Below are positions 1-8,905 of a stretch of DNA of 64,000 nucleotides, one piece after another. The translations under genes were made by a program, and so were the position numbers. Position 1 is the stretch's first letter; each line of letters starts with the position of its first letter. The stretch is from JBMYYR01 sp965243605 (lineage in GTDB: Bacteria; Bacteroidota; Bacteroidia; Flavobacteriales; CAJXXR01). The DNA is taken from contig CBDEVQ010000028.1 in assembly GCA_965243605.1 (NCBI GenBank), positions 1-64,000 on the forward strand. The letters are read 5' to 3'. Under the pieces are notes generated by a model. It ran no database searches and was not told the DNA's origin. It was given only the letters and a program-made list of their open reading frames with translations.

Positions 1-678
1 TCCTTCATAAAATGCTTTACCCACAATGGCACCATGGCATCCAATATTTTTTAATTCTACCAAATCATTAATGCACGAAACACCTCCACTCGCAATAAGT
101 TGTGTAGAACAATTGGATAAAATTTCTTGGTATAAAGGTATAGATGGGCCTTCTAACATCCCATCTTTCATAACATCTGTACAAATGGTATTGGTTATTC
201 CATGCTGTTCATACATTTTTATGAAATCTAAAACGTCCCATTCTGATTGTTCAAACCACCCATGTGTTGCAATTTTTCGATTAACGCAATCGGCACCAAG
301 AATTATTCGATCTAATCCGAATTGGCTTACCCAAGACATAAATAATTCTGGGTTATCAACAGCTATACTCCCTCCTGTAACCTGATCTGCTCCAGATTCG
401 AAAGCTATTTTAAGGTCTTCGTTAGTCTTTAACCCTCCTCCAAAATCGATATGCAATTTTGTTTTCCGCCTAATTTCCTCCAGAATTCTGTAATTCACAA
501 TATGTTGAGATCTGGCTCCATCCAGATCAACAATATGTACCGATTCTATTCCATGGTCTTCAAATTGTGCTACAATTTCTATAGGATCTTCACTATATAT
601 TTTTGCTGTTGTATAATCGCCTTTAGATAATCGAACACATTTTCCATCAATAATATCTATAGCTGGTATAATTCTCAT
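1..678 (-). CDS. hisA: HisA, phosphoribosylformimino-AICAR ribotide isomerase (partial)
   Basis: Fourth-step enzyme of histidine biosynthesis, an Amadori-type isomerase with a (beta/alpha)8 barrel. The minus-strand translation starts MRIIPAIDIIDGKCVRLSKG, the classic HisA N-terminus with the first catalytic Asp. It continues through HIVDLDGA, a phosphate-binding FGGGLKT segment, and the second half-barrel with ICTDVMKDGMLEGPS and IASGGVS. About 226 codons are visible; the protein is normally about 240 residues, so only the last few codons lie beyond the left edge. The ATG at 676-678 overlaps the hisH stop by 4 nt (ATGA), which implies translational coupling. It is the most distal his gene visible; hisF and hisIE would be expected further left. 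Confidence 0.95.
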   Translation of the reverse strand, partial: MRIIPAIDIIDGKCVRLSKGDYTTAKIYSEDPIEIVAQFEDHGIESVHIVDLDGARSQHIVNYRILEEIRRKTKLHIDFGGGLKTNEDLKIAFESGADQVTGGSIAVDNPELFMSWVSQFGLDRIILGADCVNRKIATHGWFEQSEWDVLDFIKMYEQHGITNTICTDVMKDGMLEGPSIPLYQEILSNCSTQLIASGGVSCINDLVELKNIGCHGAIVGKAFYEG

Positions 679-1256
679 AATTCTAAAAATTTTTTTAAGA
701 TTTGTTCTCCTACAATAGAAGATTTCTCTGGGTGAAATTGACAAGCGTAATAATTATCCTTTTGTAATACAGCGCTAAATGGAATAATATAATCACCTTC
801 GGCTAAAGTTTCTTCACAAGGCTCCGCATAATAACTATGGACAAAATAAACATCATCCGTTTTTTCTATCCCTTGTAGTAATGGATTCTGTTTGATTCCC
901 TTTAATATATTCCACCCCATATGCGGTACAATATCTACATTCGGAAATTTTTTAACCTCCGTATCAAAAATACCTAAACATGTGGTATTACCTTCCTCAC
1001 TAGAGTTACACATTAATTGGAGCCCTAAGCAAATACCCATAAAGGGTTGCTTTACCTTTAAAAGGGTTTTATCTAATCCGTTTTGCTTGAGGTATAACAT
1101 GGCTGAACTTGCTTCTCCAACACCTGGAAAAATAACCTTATCAGCCTTTAATATTTCTGTTTCGCAATCTGTAACCACACAATTATACCCCAACTTATTA
1201 ATGGCATTTTGAACAGAATTAATGTTTCCAGAATTGTATTTAATTATTGCTATCAT
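675..1256 (-). CDS. hisH: HisH, glutamine amidotransferase subunit of imidazole glycerol phosphate synthase
   Basis: Class I glutamine amidotransferase that supplies ammonia to HisF for making imidazole glycerol phosphate and AICAR. The nucleophile elbow MGICLGLQLM carries the catalytic Cys at about residue 75. The His and Glu of the triad are in QFHPEKS near the C-terminus. The oxyanion-strand segment FPGVGEASSAM is present. The length of 193 residues is normal. Its start overlaps the stop of hisB by 4 nt and its stop overlaps the hisA start by 4 nt, so the three genes form a tightly coupled run. Confidence 0.95.
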   Translation of the reverse strand: MIAIIKYNSGNINSVQNAINKLGYNCVVTDCETEILKADKVIFPGVGEASSAMLYLKQNGLDKTLLKVKQPFMGICLGLQLMCNSSEEGNTTCLGIFDTEVKKFPNVDIVPHMGWNILKGIKQNPLLQGIEKTDDVYFVHSYYAEPCEETLAEGDYIIPFSAVLQKDNYYACQFHPEKSSIVGEQILKKFLEL

Positions 1257-2344
1257 AACCGTCCTTTTGTACTAGGTATTGAGAAATTATCTGACTTGGA
1301 GATGGCTATTTTTAAAGCTTTTGCAAACGCTTTAAAAATAGACTCTATTTTATGGTGTTCATTGTCGCCTTCTGACTTTATGTTAAGGTTGCATTTAGAA
1401 GTATCCGAAAATGATTTAAAAAAATGCATAAACATTTCCGAAGGCATATCTCCAATTAATTCTCTTTTAAAAGAAGCATTCCAAACCAACCAAGATCGAC
1501 CACCAAAATCTATAGCCACTTGAGATAAACAGTCATCCATCGGGAGTAAATATCCATATCTCTCAATACCCTTTTTAGAACCTAGGGCTAATAAAAATGC
1601 TTCACCTAAACATAAACCTACATCTTCTATTGTGTGGTGTTCATCAATTTCTAAATCTCCCTTAACCTCAATATTTAAATCAATATTTCCGTGTTTAGAA
1701 ACTTGCTCTAACATATGATCAAAAAAACCTAAACCTGTATTTATTTGAGACCGGCCATTTCCATCTAAATTTAAATACACAGATATCTTGGTTTCTTTGG
1801 TTTCTCTTTTAACCGTAGCTGCTCTAGGTTTGTTTTTTAAAAAATTATAAATATCCTCCCAATAGGTTGTCGACAATACAGCCTGACTAGAATCTTCTCC
1901 AATAAAAATACCTTGAGCATTTAAATTCTTAGCAAGCTCTATATCGGTTAACCGATCACCAATAACAAAGGAATTTTCTAAATCGTAATTTCCATAAATA
2001 TAAGGTTGTAACAATCCAGTTTTTGGCTTCCTTGTTGATGAATTTTCTTCTGGAAAACTCTTATCAATTAAAACATTAGAAAAGGTGATCCCCTCATTTT
2101 CCAATGCCTTTATCATTTTATTTTGTGCTGGCCAAAATGTGTCTTCAGGGAATGACGATGTCCCTAATCCATCTTGATTGGTAACCATTACTAATTCATA
2201 ATCCAACTCAATAGCTATTCTAGATAACCATTGAAAAACACCAGGATAAAATTCTAATTTCTCTAAAGAATCGACTTGATAATCTACAGGAGGTTCTACA
2301 ATTAAGGTTCCATCTCGATCTATAAATAAAACTCGTTTTTTCAT
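1253..2344 (-). CDS. hisB: HisB, bifunctional histidinol-phosphatase / imidazoleglycerol-phosphate dehydratase
   Basis: Bifunctional enzyme for two histidine steps. The N-terminal half (about residues 1-165) is a HAD phosphatase: DRDGTL is motif I with the nucleophile Asp, and GDRLTDIELA is the later acidic motif. The C-terminal half (about 170-363) is imidazoleglycerol-phosphate dehydratase, with the metal-binding repeats DEHHTIEDVG and NEHHKIESIFKA and the GFFDHML segment. The fusion type is seen in enterobacteria and in many Bacteroidota. The length of 363 is near the usual 355-380. The start overlaps the hisC stop by 1 nt (TAATG). Confidence 0.95.
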   Translation of the reverse strand: MKKRVLFIDRDGTLIVEPPVDYQVDSLEKLEFYPGVFQWLSRIAIELDYELVMVTNQDGLGTSSFPEDTFWPAQNKMIKALENEGITFSNVLIDKSFPEENSSTRKPKTGLLQPYIYGNYDLENSFVIGDRLTDIELAKNLNAQGIFIGEDSSQAVLSTTYWEDIYNFLKNKPRAATVKRETKETKISVYLNLDGNGRSQINTGLGFFDHMLEQVSKHGNIDLNIEVKGDLEIDEHHTIEDVGLCLGEAFLLALGSKKGIERYGYLLPMDDCLSQVAIDFGGRSWLVWNASFKRELIGDMPSEMFMHFFKSFSDTSKCNLNIKSEGDNEHHKIESIFKAFAKALKIAISKSDNFSIPSTKGRL

Positions 2345-3369
2345 TACATTTTCTTTAATACGTTCAACAATTGATCATTCTGTTCTGGAGTTCCTACTGA
2401 TATTCGGATACACTTATTAATTTCAGTAGCTCTATTTCTCACAATAATCCCATGGGTCTTAAGAGAATGATATACACTTTCAGCATTTCTGCATTCTACA
2501 AGCAAAAAATTAGCATCACTAGGATAAACTTTTTCTATACCATCTAATTGCTTTAATTCTATTAACAATCGAGCCCTTTCCTTTTGAATTTGTTTTATAT
2601 CTTCTTTAATACGATCCTGATTTAATATGGCTTCTTTCCCCATAGATTGGCTATAGGTATTCACATTATAAGGCGGTTTAATTTTATTAAGAGCATTAAT
2701 AATTACAGGATTAGCGAAGGCCATTCCTAAACGTAAACCAGCAAGTCCAAGTGCTTTACTAAACGTTTGTACAACAACCAAGTTAGGTGTAAACTCTATT
2801 AAAGTAATCGCACTTAGTAAATTTGAAAAATCAATATAGGCTTCATCTACAACCAAAAGCCCATTAAATTGATCGGCCATATTTTTAATATCCGATAATG
2901 AGCAACTGTTACCTGTTGGATTATTTGGCGAGCATATAAACATGAGGCCTTTTGTTCTTATTTGATCTTGAATAGATTTAAAAGAAGGCCATTGAAACGT
3001 ATTTCCTAATTTTAGATTAACCAATTCCACTTGATTAATTTGTGCACTTACCTTATACATTCCATAAGTAGGATTAAAAACATAAGCTTTATCTTGCTTT
3101 GGTTCGCAAAATGCTCTGAATAATAAGTCTATAATTTCATCGCTCCCATTCCCAATAAAAATTTGTTTTGGTGATACATTTTTATGTATAGATAATACTT
3201 CCTTTAATTCTTCTTGTTTAGGGTCTGGATATCTATTAAAATAGGTATCATTAGGATTTTCATTAGCATCTAACCACACTAACGCTTCTCCGTTAAAATC
3301 ATCTCTTGCCGATGTATAAGGTTTTAAGGTCTTAACATTATCTCTCACTAAAGTATTTACATCTATCAT
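2344..3369 (-). CDS. hisC: HisC, histidinol-phosphate aminotransferase
   Basis: PLP-dependent fold type I aminotransferase that converts imidazole acetol phosphate to histidinol phosphate. Visible landmarks are WLDANENPND near the N-terminus, IFIGNGSDEIIDLL for cofactor phosphate contact, CSPNNPTGNS, VVDEAYIDF with the PLP-ring Asp, and TFSKALGLAGLRLG with the Schiff-base Lys. The length of 341 is typical. It sits 1 nt downstream of hisD and overlaps hisB by 1 nt. Confidence 0.95.
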   Translation of the reverse strand: MIDVNTLVRDNVKTLKPYTSARDDFNGEALVWLDANENPNDTYFNRYPDPKQEELKEVLSIHKNVSPKQIFIGNGSDEIIDLLFRAFCEPKQDKAYVFNPTYGMYKVSAQINQVELVNLKLGNTFQWPSFKSIQDQIRTKGLMFICSPNNPTGNSCSLSDIKNMADQFNGLLVVDEAYIDFSNLLSAITLIEFTPNLVVVQTFSKALGLAGLRLGMAFANPVIINALNKIKPPYNVNTYSQSMGKEAILNQDRIKEDIKQIQKERARLLIELKQLDGIEKVYPSDANFLLVECRNAESVYHSLKTHGIIVRNRATEINKCIRISVGTPEQNDQLLNVLKKM

Positions 3370-3370
3370 A

Positions 3371-4651
3371 TTACAAATTGTTTAATCTTACGGACACTGC
3401 ATTTTTGTGAGCCAATAGTCCTTCGGCTTCAGCCATAATTTCAATGGCCGGACCTATCGTTTCTATTCCAAGTTTTGTGATCTTCTGAAAAGTAATTTTC
3501 TTCACAAAACTATCTAACGATACGCCACTATAACTTTTTGCAAATCCATTTGTTGGAAGTGTATGGTTTGTTCCACTTGCATAATCTCCTGCACTTTCAC
3601 AACTGTAGTGTCCTAAAAATACCGAGCCTGCATTTCTAACTTGTTCAATACAATCTTCGAAATCATCCATGGCTAAGATTAAATGTTCTGGTGCATATTG
3701 GTTACTAAATTCAATACATAAATCCACAGAATCTAAAAGAATGGCTTTACTATTTTTCAAGGCCTCTATAGCTATATCTTTACGTGGCAATAGGTTGACT
3801 TGTTTATCCAGTTCCTCTAAGGTTTTGTTTAACACCTCAATGTCAGAACTTAATAGTATTACTTGACTATCTTTTCCGTGTTCGGCCTGAGACAATAGAT
3901 CAGATGCAATAAATTCTGGATTTCCAGTACCATCGGTCACCACTAATACTTCACTGGGTCCTGCTGGCATATCAATGGCAACTCCTTCTTGTTGTATTAA
4001 TGCTTTTGCTTTTGTAACATATTGATTTCCTGGACCAAAAATTTTATCAACTAATGGTATTTCTTGAGTTCCATAAGCCATAGCAGCAATCGCCTGAGCA
4101 CCACCAACTTTATATACATTAGTTATACCTAATAGTTTAGCTGTATAAAGAATAGCGGGGTGTATTTCGCCTTGAGCATTCGCAGGTGTACATAATATAA
4201 TGTTTTTACACCCTGCTATTTTCGCTGGTATTCCGAGCATTAATATTGTAGAGAATAATGGCGCACTACCTCCAGGGATGTATAATCCTACATTTTCTAT
4301 CCCAACACTTTTCCTCCAACAAGAAACGCCTTTCATGGTCTGAATGATCTTATCATTATCTTTTTGAGCAGAATGAAAGGTTTCGATATTACTCTTAGCT
4401 AATTGTATGGCGCTCTTTAGTTCTTCTGAACATTGAAATTCAGATTGCTGTAATTCTTTTTCTGATACTTTTATTTGCTTAAGATTCACCCGATCAAATT
4501 GCATGCTGTAATTCCTTATTGCAGGATCACCTTTCGCTTTCACCGTATTTAAAATATTCTTTACAAGATCTTCTAATTGACCTTGCTCTTTTTCAGAACG
4601 AATCGTTAGTGTATTCCAATCCTTTATACTCGGTTTTACAATTAACTCCAT
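3371..4651 (-). CDS. hisD: HisD, histidinol dehydrogenase
   Basis: Zinc enzyme that performs the last two oxidations from histidinol to histidine using NAD. Visible hallmarks are GLYIPGGSAPLFST, KIFGPGNQYVTKAK, DMPAGPSEVLVV, the zinc-ligand segment LSQAEHGKDS, the catalytic region NQYAPEHLIL and SGTNHTLPTNG. The length of 426 is normal. The ATG overlaps the hisG stop by 1 nt (TAATG), so translation is probably coupled. Confidence 0.96.
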   Translation of the reverse strand: MELIVKPSIKDWNTLTIRSEKEQGQLEDLVKNILNTVKAKGDPAIRNYSMQFDRVNLKQIKVSEKELQQSEFQCSEELKSAIQLAKSNIETFHSAQKDNDKIIQTMKGVSCWRKSVGIENVGLYIPGGSAPLFSTILMLGIPAKIAGCKNIILCTPANAQGEIHPAILYTAKLLGITNVYKVGGAQAIAAMAYGTQEIPLVDKIFGPGNQYVTKAKALIQQEGVAIDMPAGPSEVLVVTDGTGNPEFIASDLLSQAEHGKDSQVILLSSDIEVLNKTLEELDKQVNLLPRKDIAIEALKNSKAILLDSVDLCIEFSNQYAPEHLILAMDDFEDCIEQVRNAGSVFLGHYSCESAGDYASGTNHTLPTNGFAKSYSGVSLDSFVKKITFQKITKLGIETIGPAIEIMAEAEGLLAHKNAVSVRLNNL

Positions 4652-5508
4652 TACAATACCATTTTATCTATTGGAACAATTAAAATATCCTCTGCTCCAG
4701 CGCCTTTTAATGCATCAATAACATCCCAGAATTTACCTTCGTCGATTACTGAGTGTAAAGAACTCCACCCTTCTTCGGCTAATGGTAAGATGGTAGGACT
4801 TTTTAAAACAGGAAGAATATTGGTTACAGCTTGTATTTTAGAGTTCGGTACGTTTAAAAGAATGTATTTTGTGTTTTTAGACCGTAATACAGATTGTATT
4901 CTAAATAATAATTTAGACAAGACATTTTGTTTTACTTCATCCAACAAAGGAGATTTTACTAAAACAGCCTCAGACTTTAATAATGTTTCTGTTTCCTGAA
5001 GTCCATTTTTAAATAATGTACTTCCGGAGCTTACAATATCACATACCCCATCGGCTAATCCAATATTAGGTGCAATTTCTACAGATCCGGAAATTGTATG
5101 TATTTCTGCTTGAACACCTTTATTATTGAGGTATTGCTTTAGGGTATTTGGATAAGAGGTGGCTATTTTTTTTCCTTGGAAATAGTGTACAGAATCAATA
5201 TTTACTTCTTTTGGAACAGCTAATGACAATCTACATTTGGAAAATCCTAACTTTTGAACAACCTCTACATTCTTCTGCTTTTCTACAAGAAGATTCTCTC
5301 CTATTATTCCTATATCAGCAACTCCATCTTCTAGATATTGTGGAATATCTGAATTTCTTAGATAGAGGATTTCTAATGGGAAATTTTGAACATTTACTTT
5401 GAGTTGGTCTTTTCCATTGTTTATGGCAAGACCACAATCTTTTAACAAATTGAGAGAGTCTTTATTTAATCTCCCACTTTTTTGGATGGCAATTTTTAGT
5501 CTACTCAT
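4651..5508 (-). CDS. hisG: HisG, ATP phosphoribosyltransferase (long form)
   Basis: First committed enzyme of histidine synthesis, condensing ATP with PRPP. At 285 residues it is the long form: catalytic part about 1-210, then a C-terminal ACT-like domain (from about LLNVPNSKIQAV to PIDKMVL) that in this family binds histidine for feedback inhibition. The PRPP-binding stretch reads DIVSSGSTLFKNG. The start MSRLKIAIQKSGRLN aligns with the family. It is the promoter-proximal his gene, preceded by an attenuator, so both feedback and attenuation control are expected. Confidence 0.95.
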   Translation of the reverse strand: MSRLKIAIQKSGRLNKDSLNLLKDCGLAINNGKDQLKVNVQNFPLEILYLRNSDIPQYLEDGVADIGIIGENLLVEKQKNVEVVQKLGFSKCRLSLAVPKEVNIDSVHYFQGKKIATSYPNTLKQYLNNKGVQAEIHTISGSVEIAPNIGLADGVCDIVSSGSTLFKNGLQETETLLKSEAVLVKSPLLDEVKQNVLSKLLFRIQSVLRSKNTKYILLNVPNSKIQAVTNILPVLKSPTILPLAEEGWSSLHSVIDEGKFWDVIDALKGAGAEDILIVPIDKMVL

Positions 5509-5550
5509 GGTTTAATAAAAATGCCTGAGTAAACGCAAAAAGGAGTCGTA

Positions 5551-5590
5551 AAAAAACAAAAAACCCATCTGATTTACTCAGACGGGTTTA
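5551..5590 (-). terminator. his operon attenuator (intrinsic terminator)
   Basis: Minus-strand RNA folds into a 12-bp stem (arms at 5578-5589 and 5561-5572, loop GUAAA) with one G-U pair, followed by a U-rich run. It lies between the leader peptide and hisG. The segment CGUCUGAG in its 5' arm (5577-5584) can instead pair with all eight bases of CUCAGGCG inside the leader ORF (5630-5637). That gives a mutually exclusive antiterminator, as in classical his attenuation. Confidence 0.85.
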
Positions 5591-5617
5591 GATAGTTTTA
5601 TATTATTTTTACACATA

Positions 5618-5680
5618 TCATCTCCTGCTCGCCTGAGGGCCAGTATGAAAATGATGATGATGTAATTGCACAAATGTCAT
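5618..5680 (-). CDS. hisL: his operon leader peptide
   Basis: A 20-codon ORF on the minus strand encodes MTFVQLHHHHFHTGPQASRR, with four consecutive His codons plus a fifth (positions 7-10 and 12), ending in TGA 110 nt before the hisG start codon. The promoter lies just upstream and an attenuator hairpin just downstream. The expected role is to sense charged tRNA-His: ribosome stalling at the His codons would favour the antiterminator. The N-terminus resembles the enterobacterial leader in layout (MT.VQ followed by the His run). It is too short for standard gene calling. Function is inferred from architecture. Confidence 0.85.
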   Translation of the reverse strand: MTFVQLHHHHFHTGPQASRR

Positions 5681-5702
5681 GTCTTGTATTTTTTATACGG
5701 TA

Positions 5703-5733
5703 CAAATGTAGAATTTTATTTTTCATTACCAAA
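5703..5733 (-). promoter_or_regulatory. his operon promoter
   Basis: On the minus strand TTTG (5730-5733) is separated by 19 nt from TACATTTG (5703-5710), matching the Bacteroidota consensus TTTG-N19-TAnnTTTG. The predicted start site is near 5696, about 15 nt upstream of the leader peptide ATG. Confidence 0.75.
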
Positions 5734-5850
5734 TGATTATTCCAACTCTTACAAAAAGAAAACATTAACTTAACAATGAGAATGTTACTAAGTATTCAAA
5801 TAAATTAAACAGTCTTAATCACTAAACGCGTATAACATCAAATTCTTTTT

Positions 5851-5858
5851 TAGATTTG
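5851..5858 (+). promoter_or_regulatory. -7 element upstream of the haem/copper lipoprotein
   Basis: TAGATTTG matches TAnnTTTG and lies 20 nt before the ATG at 5879. No convincing TTTG or TTG partner is seen 19-22 nt upstream, so the call rests on the -7 element only. Confidence 0.4.
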
Positions 5859-5878
5859 TAAAATCTAAATTTTCACGA

Positions 5879-7261
5879 ATGCACAAACACGTATTTTTCA
5901 CATTACTACTTTTGGCTTTGGCTTCTTGTTCCAATTCAAATACAGAACAAATAACACCAGTACAACCGATAAAAAATACAGATTCACTGATTACTTTTGC
6001 TCAGCATATTTCTCCAATAATTTATAATAATTGTGTCGAATGTCATCACCCCAATGGTGGAGCTCCATTTTCTTTAACAAACTATCATGATGTAGCCAAA
6101 CGATCTAAAATGATAGCCTACGTTACTGCTGAAAAATATATGCCTCCGTGGCCAGCCGATAAATCATACTCTACTTTTCTTGGAGAAAAAGGATTAACAG
6201 ACCAAGAAATTAAACTTATTAGAACATGGCATAAACAAGGCGCTAAACATGGGAATCCAGAACATGAAGCTCCGGTTCCAGTCATTAAAGGCTCTAAACT
6301 TGGGAAACCTGATTTAGTAGTGAAAATGCCTGAGCGTATTCCTATTTATGGAAATAATAATGATCGATTCTTAATATCTAAGCTACCTTACGAGATACCT
6401 ACAGATACTTTTGTTAAAATGATTGAATTTATTCCAGGAAACCGAAGATTTGTTCACCATATGAATGGCCACTTACTTCAATATTTTAGACCTAAAAATG
6501 TATGGCAAGGTGAAAACTGGGTAGATCGTGAAGATTATTTACAGCAAGATGCTTATACTGCTTTAGATTTCCCATACCCTGATGGAAGCTTCCCAACGCT
6601 AGTCCCTTCTATCGTAAATTACCTACCAGGAGTTCAAGCTGTTGAATACCCGGATGGGATTGGAGGGTTTAAATTGCCTAAAACAGGTATGTTTTATTTA
6701 AATGACATACACTACGGACCAAGCCCTATAGATACATTTGATCAATCTTACTTAAACATTTACTATGCCGATGAAGCTCCTAAACGTCCACTTAGAGAAT
6801 TTCAATTAGGAACATCAGGAGTGTCTCCTGTGGTCCCTCCATTGGTCATTCCACCCAATACGGTAAAACAATTTACAACCCAATTACGGGTCCCGAAAGA
6901 CTTGTCTTTTGTAACGATTAATCCACATATGCATTTGCTTGGTAAGTCTATGAAAGCTTATGCTATAACCTTAGAAAACGATACGATTCCATTAATAAAC
7001 ATTGAAGATTGGAATTTTAGATGGCAATATTTTTATACATTTAAAAACCTACTTAAAATCCCTAAAGGATCATTACTAAAGGTTGAAGCTACCTTTGATA
7101 ATACCTTAGATAATTTGGATAATCCATTTGATCCTCCACAGTTAATAACTGGACGAGAAGGTAGTATGAAAACCACTGATGAAATGTTTCAATTCATTAT
7201 CAACTATCTACCATATCAAGAAGGTGATGAATATATTTCTCTTGATCCAAATGTGAAATAA
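5879..7261 (+). CDS. Lipoprotein with cytochrome c motif and copper type II monooxygenase-like region
   Basis: Predicted exported lipoprotein: N-terminal hydrophobic segment ending in the lipobox LASC. At about residues 55-65 a CxxCH haem-binding motif (NNCVECHHPNGGAPF) shows a mono-haem cytochrome c domain, in the variant followed by a proline-rich 'MPPWPAD' stretch. The C-terminal two thirds contains FVHHMNGH and NPHMHLLGKSMK, which resemble the two copper-site histidine motifs of the ascorbate-dependent (PHM/DBM-type) copper monooxygenase fold. Such fusions are common in Bacteroidota and Planctomycetes, but substrates are unknown to me. It is a single gene divergent from the his operon. 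The oxidase role is inferred; a surface electron-transfer role is also possible. Confidence 0.7.
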   Translation: MHKHVFFTLLLLALASCSNSNTEQITPVQPIKNTDSLITFAQHISPIIYNNCVECHHPNGGAPFSLTNYHDVAKRSKMIAYVTAEKYMPPWPADKSYSTFLGEKGLTDQEIKLIRTWHKQGAKHGNPEHEAPVPVIKGSKLGKPDLVVKMPERIPIYGNNNDRFLISKLPYEIPTDTFVKMIEFIPGNRRFVHHMNGHLLQYFRPKNVWQGENWVDREDYLQQDAYTALDFPYPDGSFPTLVPSIVNYLPGVQAVEYPDGIGGFKLPKTGMFYLNDIHYGPSPIDTFDQSYLNIYYADEAPKRPLREFQLGTSGVSPVVPPLVIPPNTVKQFTTQLRVPKDLSFVTINPHMHLLGKSMKAYAITLENDTIPLINIEDWNFRWQYFYTFKNLLKIPKGSLLKVEATFDNTLDNLDNPFDPPQLITGREGSMKTTDEMFQFIINYLPYQEGDEYISLDPNVK

Positions 7262-7410
7262 CTAGATTTTACGTCTGTATTTCTGATTATCTATAGTCAT
7301 TTTATTTATAAACACATAAAAAAGATAGGGAAAAACAACTCCAATTCGACTGAAAAAATTAATTTTGTGGTGCGTAAAAATTCTTAGGACAAAAAAATTC
7401 ATAGCATATA

Positions 7411-8748
7411 ATGGCAAAAGTTGAATTAATCATGCCCAAGATGGGTGAAAGTGTTGCTGAGGCAACCATTACAAACTGGGTTAAATCTATTGGAGATACT
7501 ATCGAATTAGATGAAACGGTTTTAGAAATTGCTACTGACAAGGTAGATTCAGAAGTACCTGCGTCTGACAGCGGAGTTTTAGTTGAAATTTTATTTGACG
7601 TAGATGACGTTGTAGAAGTTGGTCAAGTTATTGCCATCATAGAAACAGATGCAGCAGAGGCATCTTCTTCTGCACCAGCTGCAGAAACTGCTCCAGCCGT
7701 AGAAGCGGAGTTAGAAACTACTGTTCAAACAACTATTGAAGAACATACTTCAACAAATATAAGTTCAAAAGAATCACCTTCAGGAAAATTCTTATCGCCA
7801 TTAGTACGTAGTATTGCTAGTGAAGAGGGAATAACAATGGAGGAATTAGATTCTATTTCTGGTTCAGGGTTAGAAGGTCGTATTACTAAACATGACGTTC
7901 TTCAATTTGTTGCAGATAAAAAAGCTGGTAAAACTAGTGTTGCACCTAAAGCTAAGGCTCCTACAGCTAAACCTGCTAAAGCAAACAAGCCTGCTCCTGC
8001 AGCTAAACCTATTTCAGCACCTTCGGTTCCTGTTGGACCAAATGATGAGATTATTGAAATGGACAGAATGCGTAAATTAATCGCAGACCATATGGTTATG
8101 TCTAAGCATGTTTCGCCTCACGTAACTTCATTTGTTGAAGCTGACGTTACTGGAATGGTAAACTGGAGAAATGGTGTTAAAAACGATTTCAAGAAAAGAG
8201 AAGGACAAAATATTACATTTACACCTCTATTTATTGAAGCCGTTGTTAAAGCTATTAAAGATTACCCAATGATTAATGTATCAGTTGATGGTCATAAGAT
8301 CATTAAACACAACGACATTAATGTTGGTATGGCTACAGCGCTTCCTTCTGGAAATTTAATTGTTCCTGTTATTAAAAATGCAGATGAGAAATCTCTTCTT
8401 GGCATAACAAAGAGCGTTAATGGATTAGCAAATAAAGCAAGGGCTAATAAATTAGCACCAGACGATATTAGTGGAGGAACATTTACCTTAACTAATGTTG
8501 GTGGATTTGGAAATGTTATGGGTACACCTATCATTAACCAACCTCAAGTTGCCATTTTGGCAGTAGGATCAATAACTAAAAAACCTGCAGTTTTAGAAAC
8601 TGAACATGGTGATGTTATTGCAATTCGTCAAAAAATGTTCTTATCTCTTTCATACGATCACCGTGTGGTTGATGGTAGTTTAGGTGGTATGTTCTTAAGA
8701 CGTGTTGCTGACTACTTAGAACAATTTGACACTTCGAGAACAGTATAA
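7411..8748 (+). CDS. 2-oxo acid dehydrogenase complex E2, dihydrolipoamide acyltransferase
   Basis: Core acyltransferase of a 2-oxo acid dehydrogenase complex. Domains in order: one lipoyl domain (about 1-80) with the lipoyl-Lys motif ATDKVDSEV; an Ala/Pro/Thr-rich linker; a peripheral subunit-binding domain (SPLVRSIASEEGITMEELDS...GRITKHDV, about 130-170); a second Ala/Pro/Lys linker; and the catalytic domain (about 215-445) ending in SLSYDHRVVDG with the catalytic His and Asp. A single lipoyl domain and the MGESVAEATITNW start favour a branched-chain or 2-oxoglutarate-type E2, but E1 and E3 are not adjacent, so I do not assign bkdB or sucB. A TAATTTTG -7-like element lies at 7360-7367. Confidence 0.9.
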   Translation: MAKVELIMPKMGESVAEATITNWVKSIGDTIELDETVLEIATDKVDSEVPASDSGVLVEILFDVDDVVEVGQVIAIIETDAAEASSSAPAAETAPAVEAELETTVQTTIEEHTSTNISSKESPSGKFLSPLVRSIASEEGITMEELDSISGSGLEGRITKHDVLQFVADKKAGKTSVAPKAKAPTAKPAKANKPAPAAKPISAPSVPVGPNDEIIEMDRMRKLIADHMVMSKHVSPHVTSFVEADVTGMVNWRNGVKNDFKKREGQNITFTPLFIEAVVKAIKDYPMINVSVDGHKIIKHNDINVGMATALPSGNLIVPVIKNADEKSLLGITKSVNGLANKARANKLAPDDISGGTFTLTNVGGFGNVMGTPIINQPQVAILAVGSITKKPAVLETEHGDVIAIRQKMFLSLSYDHRVVDGSLGGMFLRRVADYLEQFDTSRTV

Positions 8749-8828
8749 TTTATTACGAATTAATTAGTTGGCACACCATTTGCATATTGGTAGTCACCTC
8801 AATTAATTATTGATTCAGATAAACTTGA

Positions 8829-8870
8829 AAAACGAGAAGTTCAAAATAGCTTGAATTTCTCGTTTTTTAA
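8829..8870 (+). terminator. Terminator after the E2 gene
   Basis: A 16-bp near-perfect stem (arms 8829-8844 and 8851-8866, one mismatch or wobble) is followed by a T run. It lies between the E2 gene and the next gene. Confidence 0.8.
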
Positions 8871-8905
8871 TTTCAATAAGTACAAAATACAATCACTTTT
8901 ACCTT

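Noticed and set aside
26..385. Plus-strand ORF of 119 codons at the left edge
   Set aside because: It is the antisense shadow of hisA, which reads cleanly on the minus strand.
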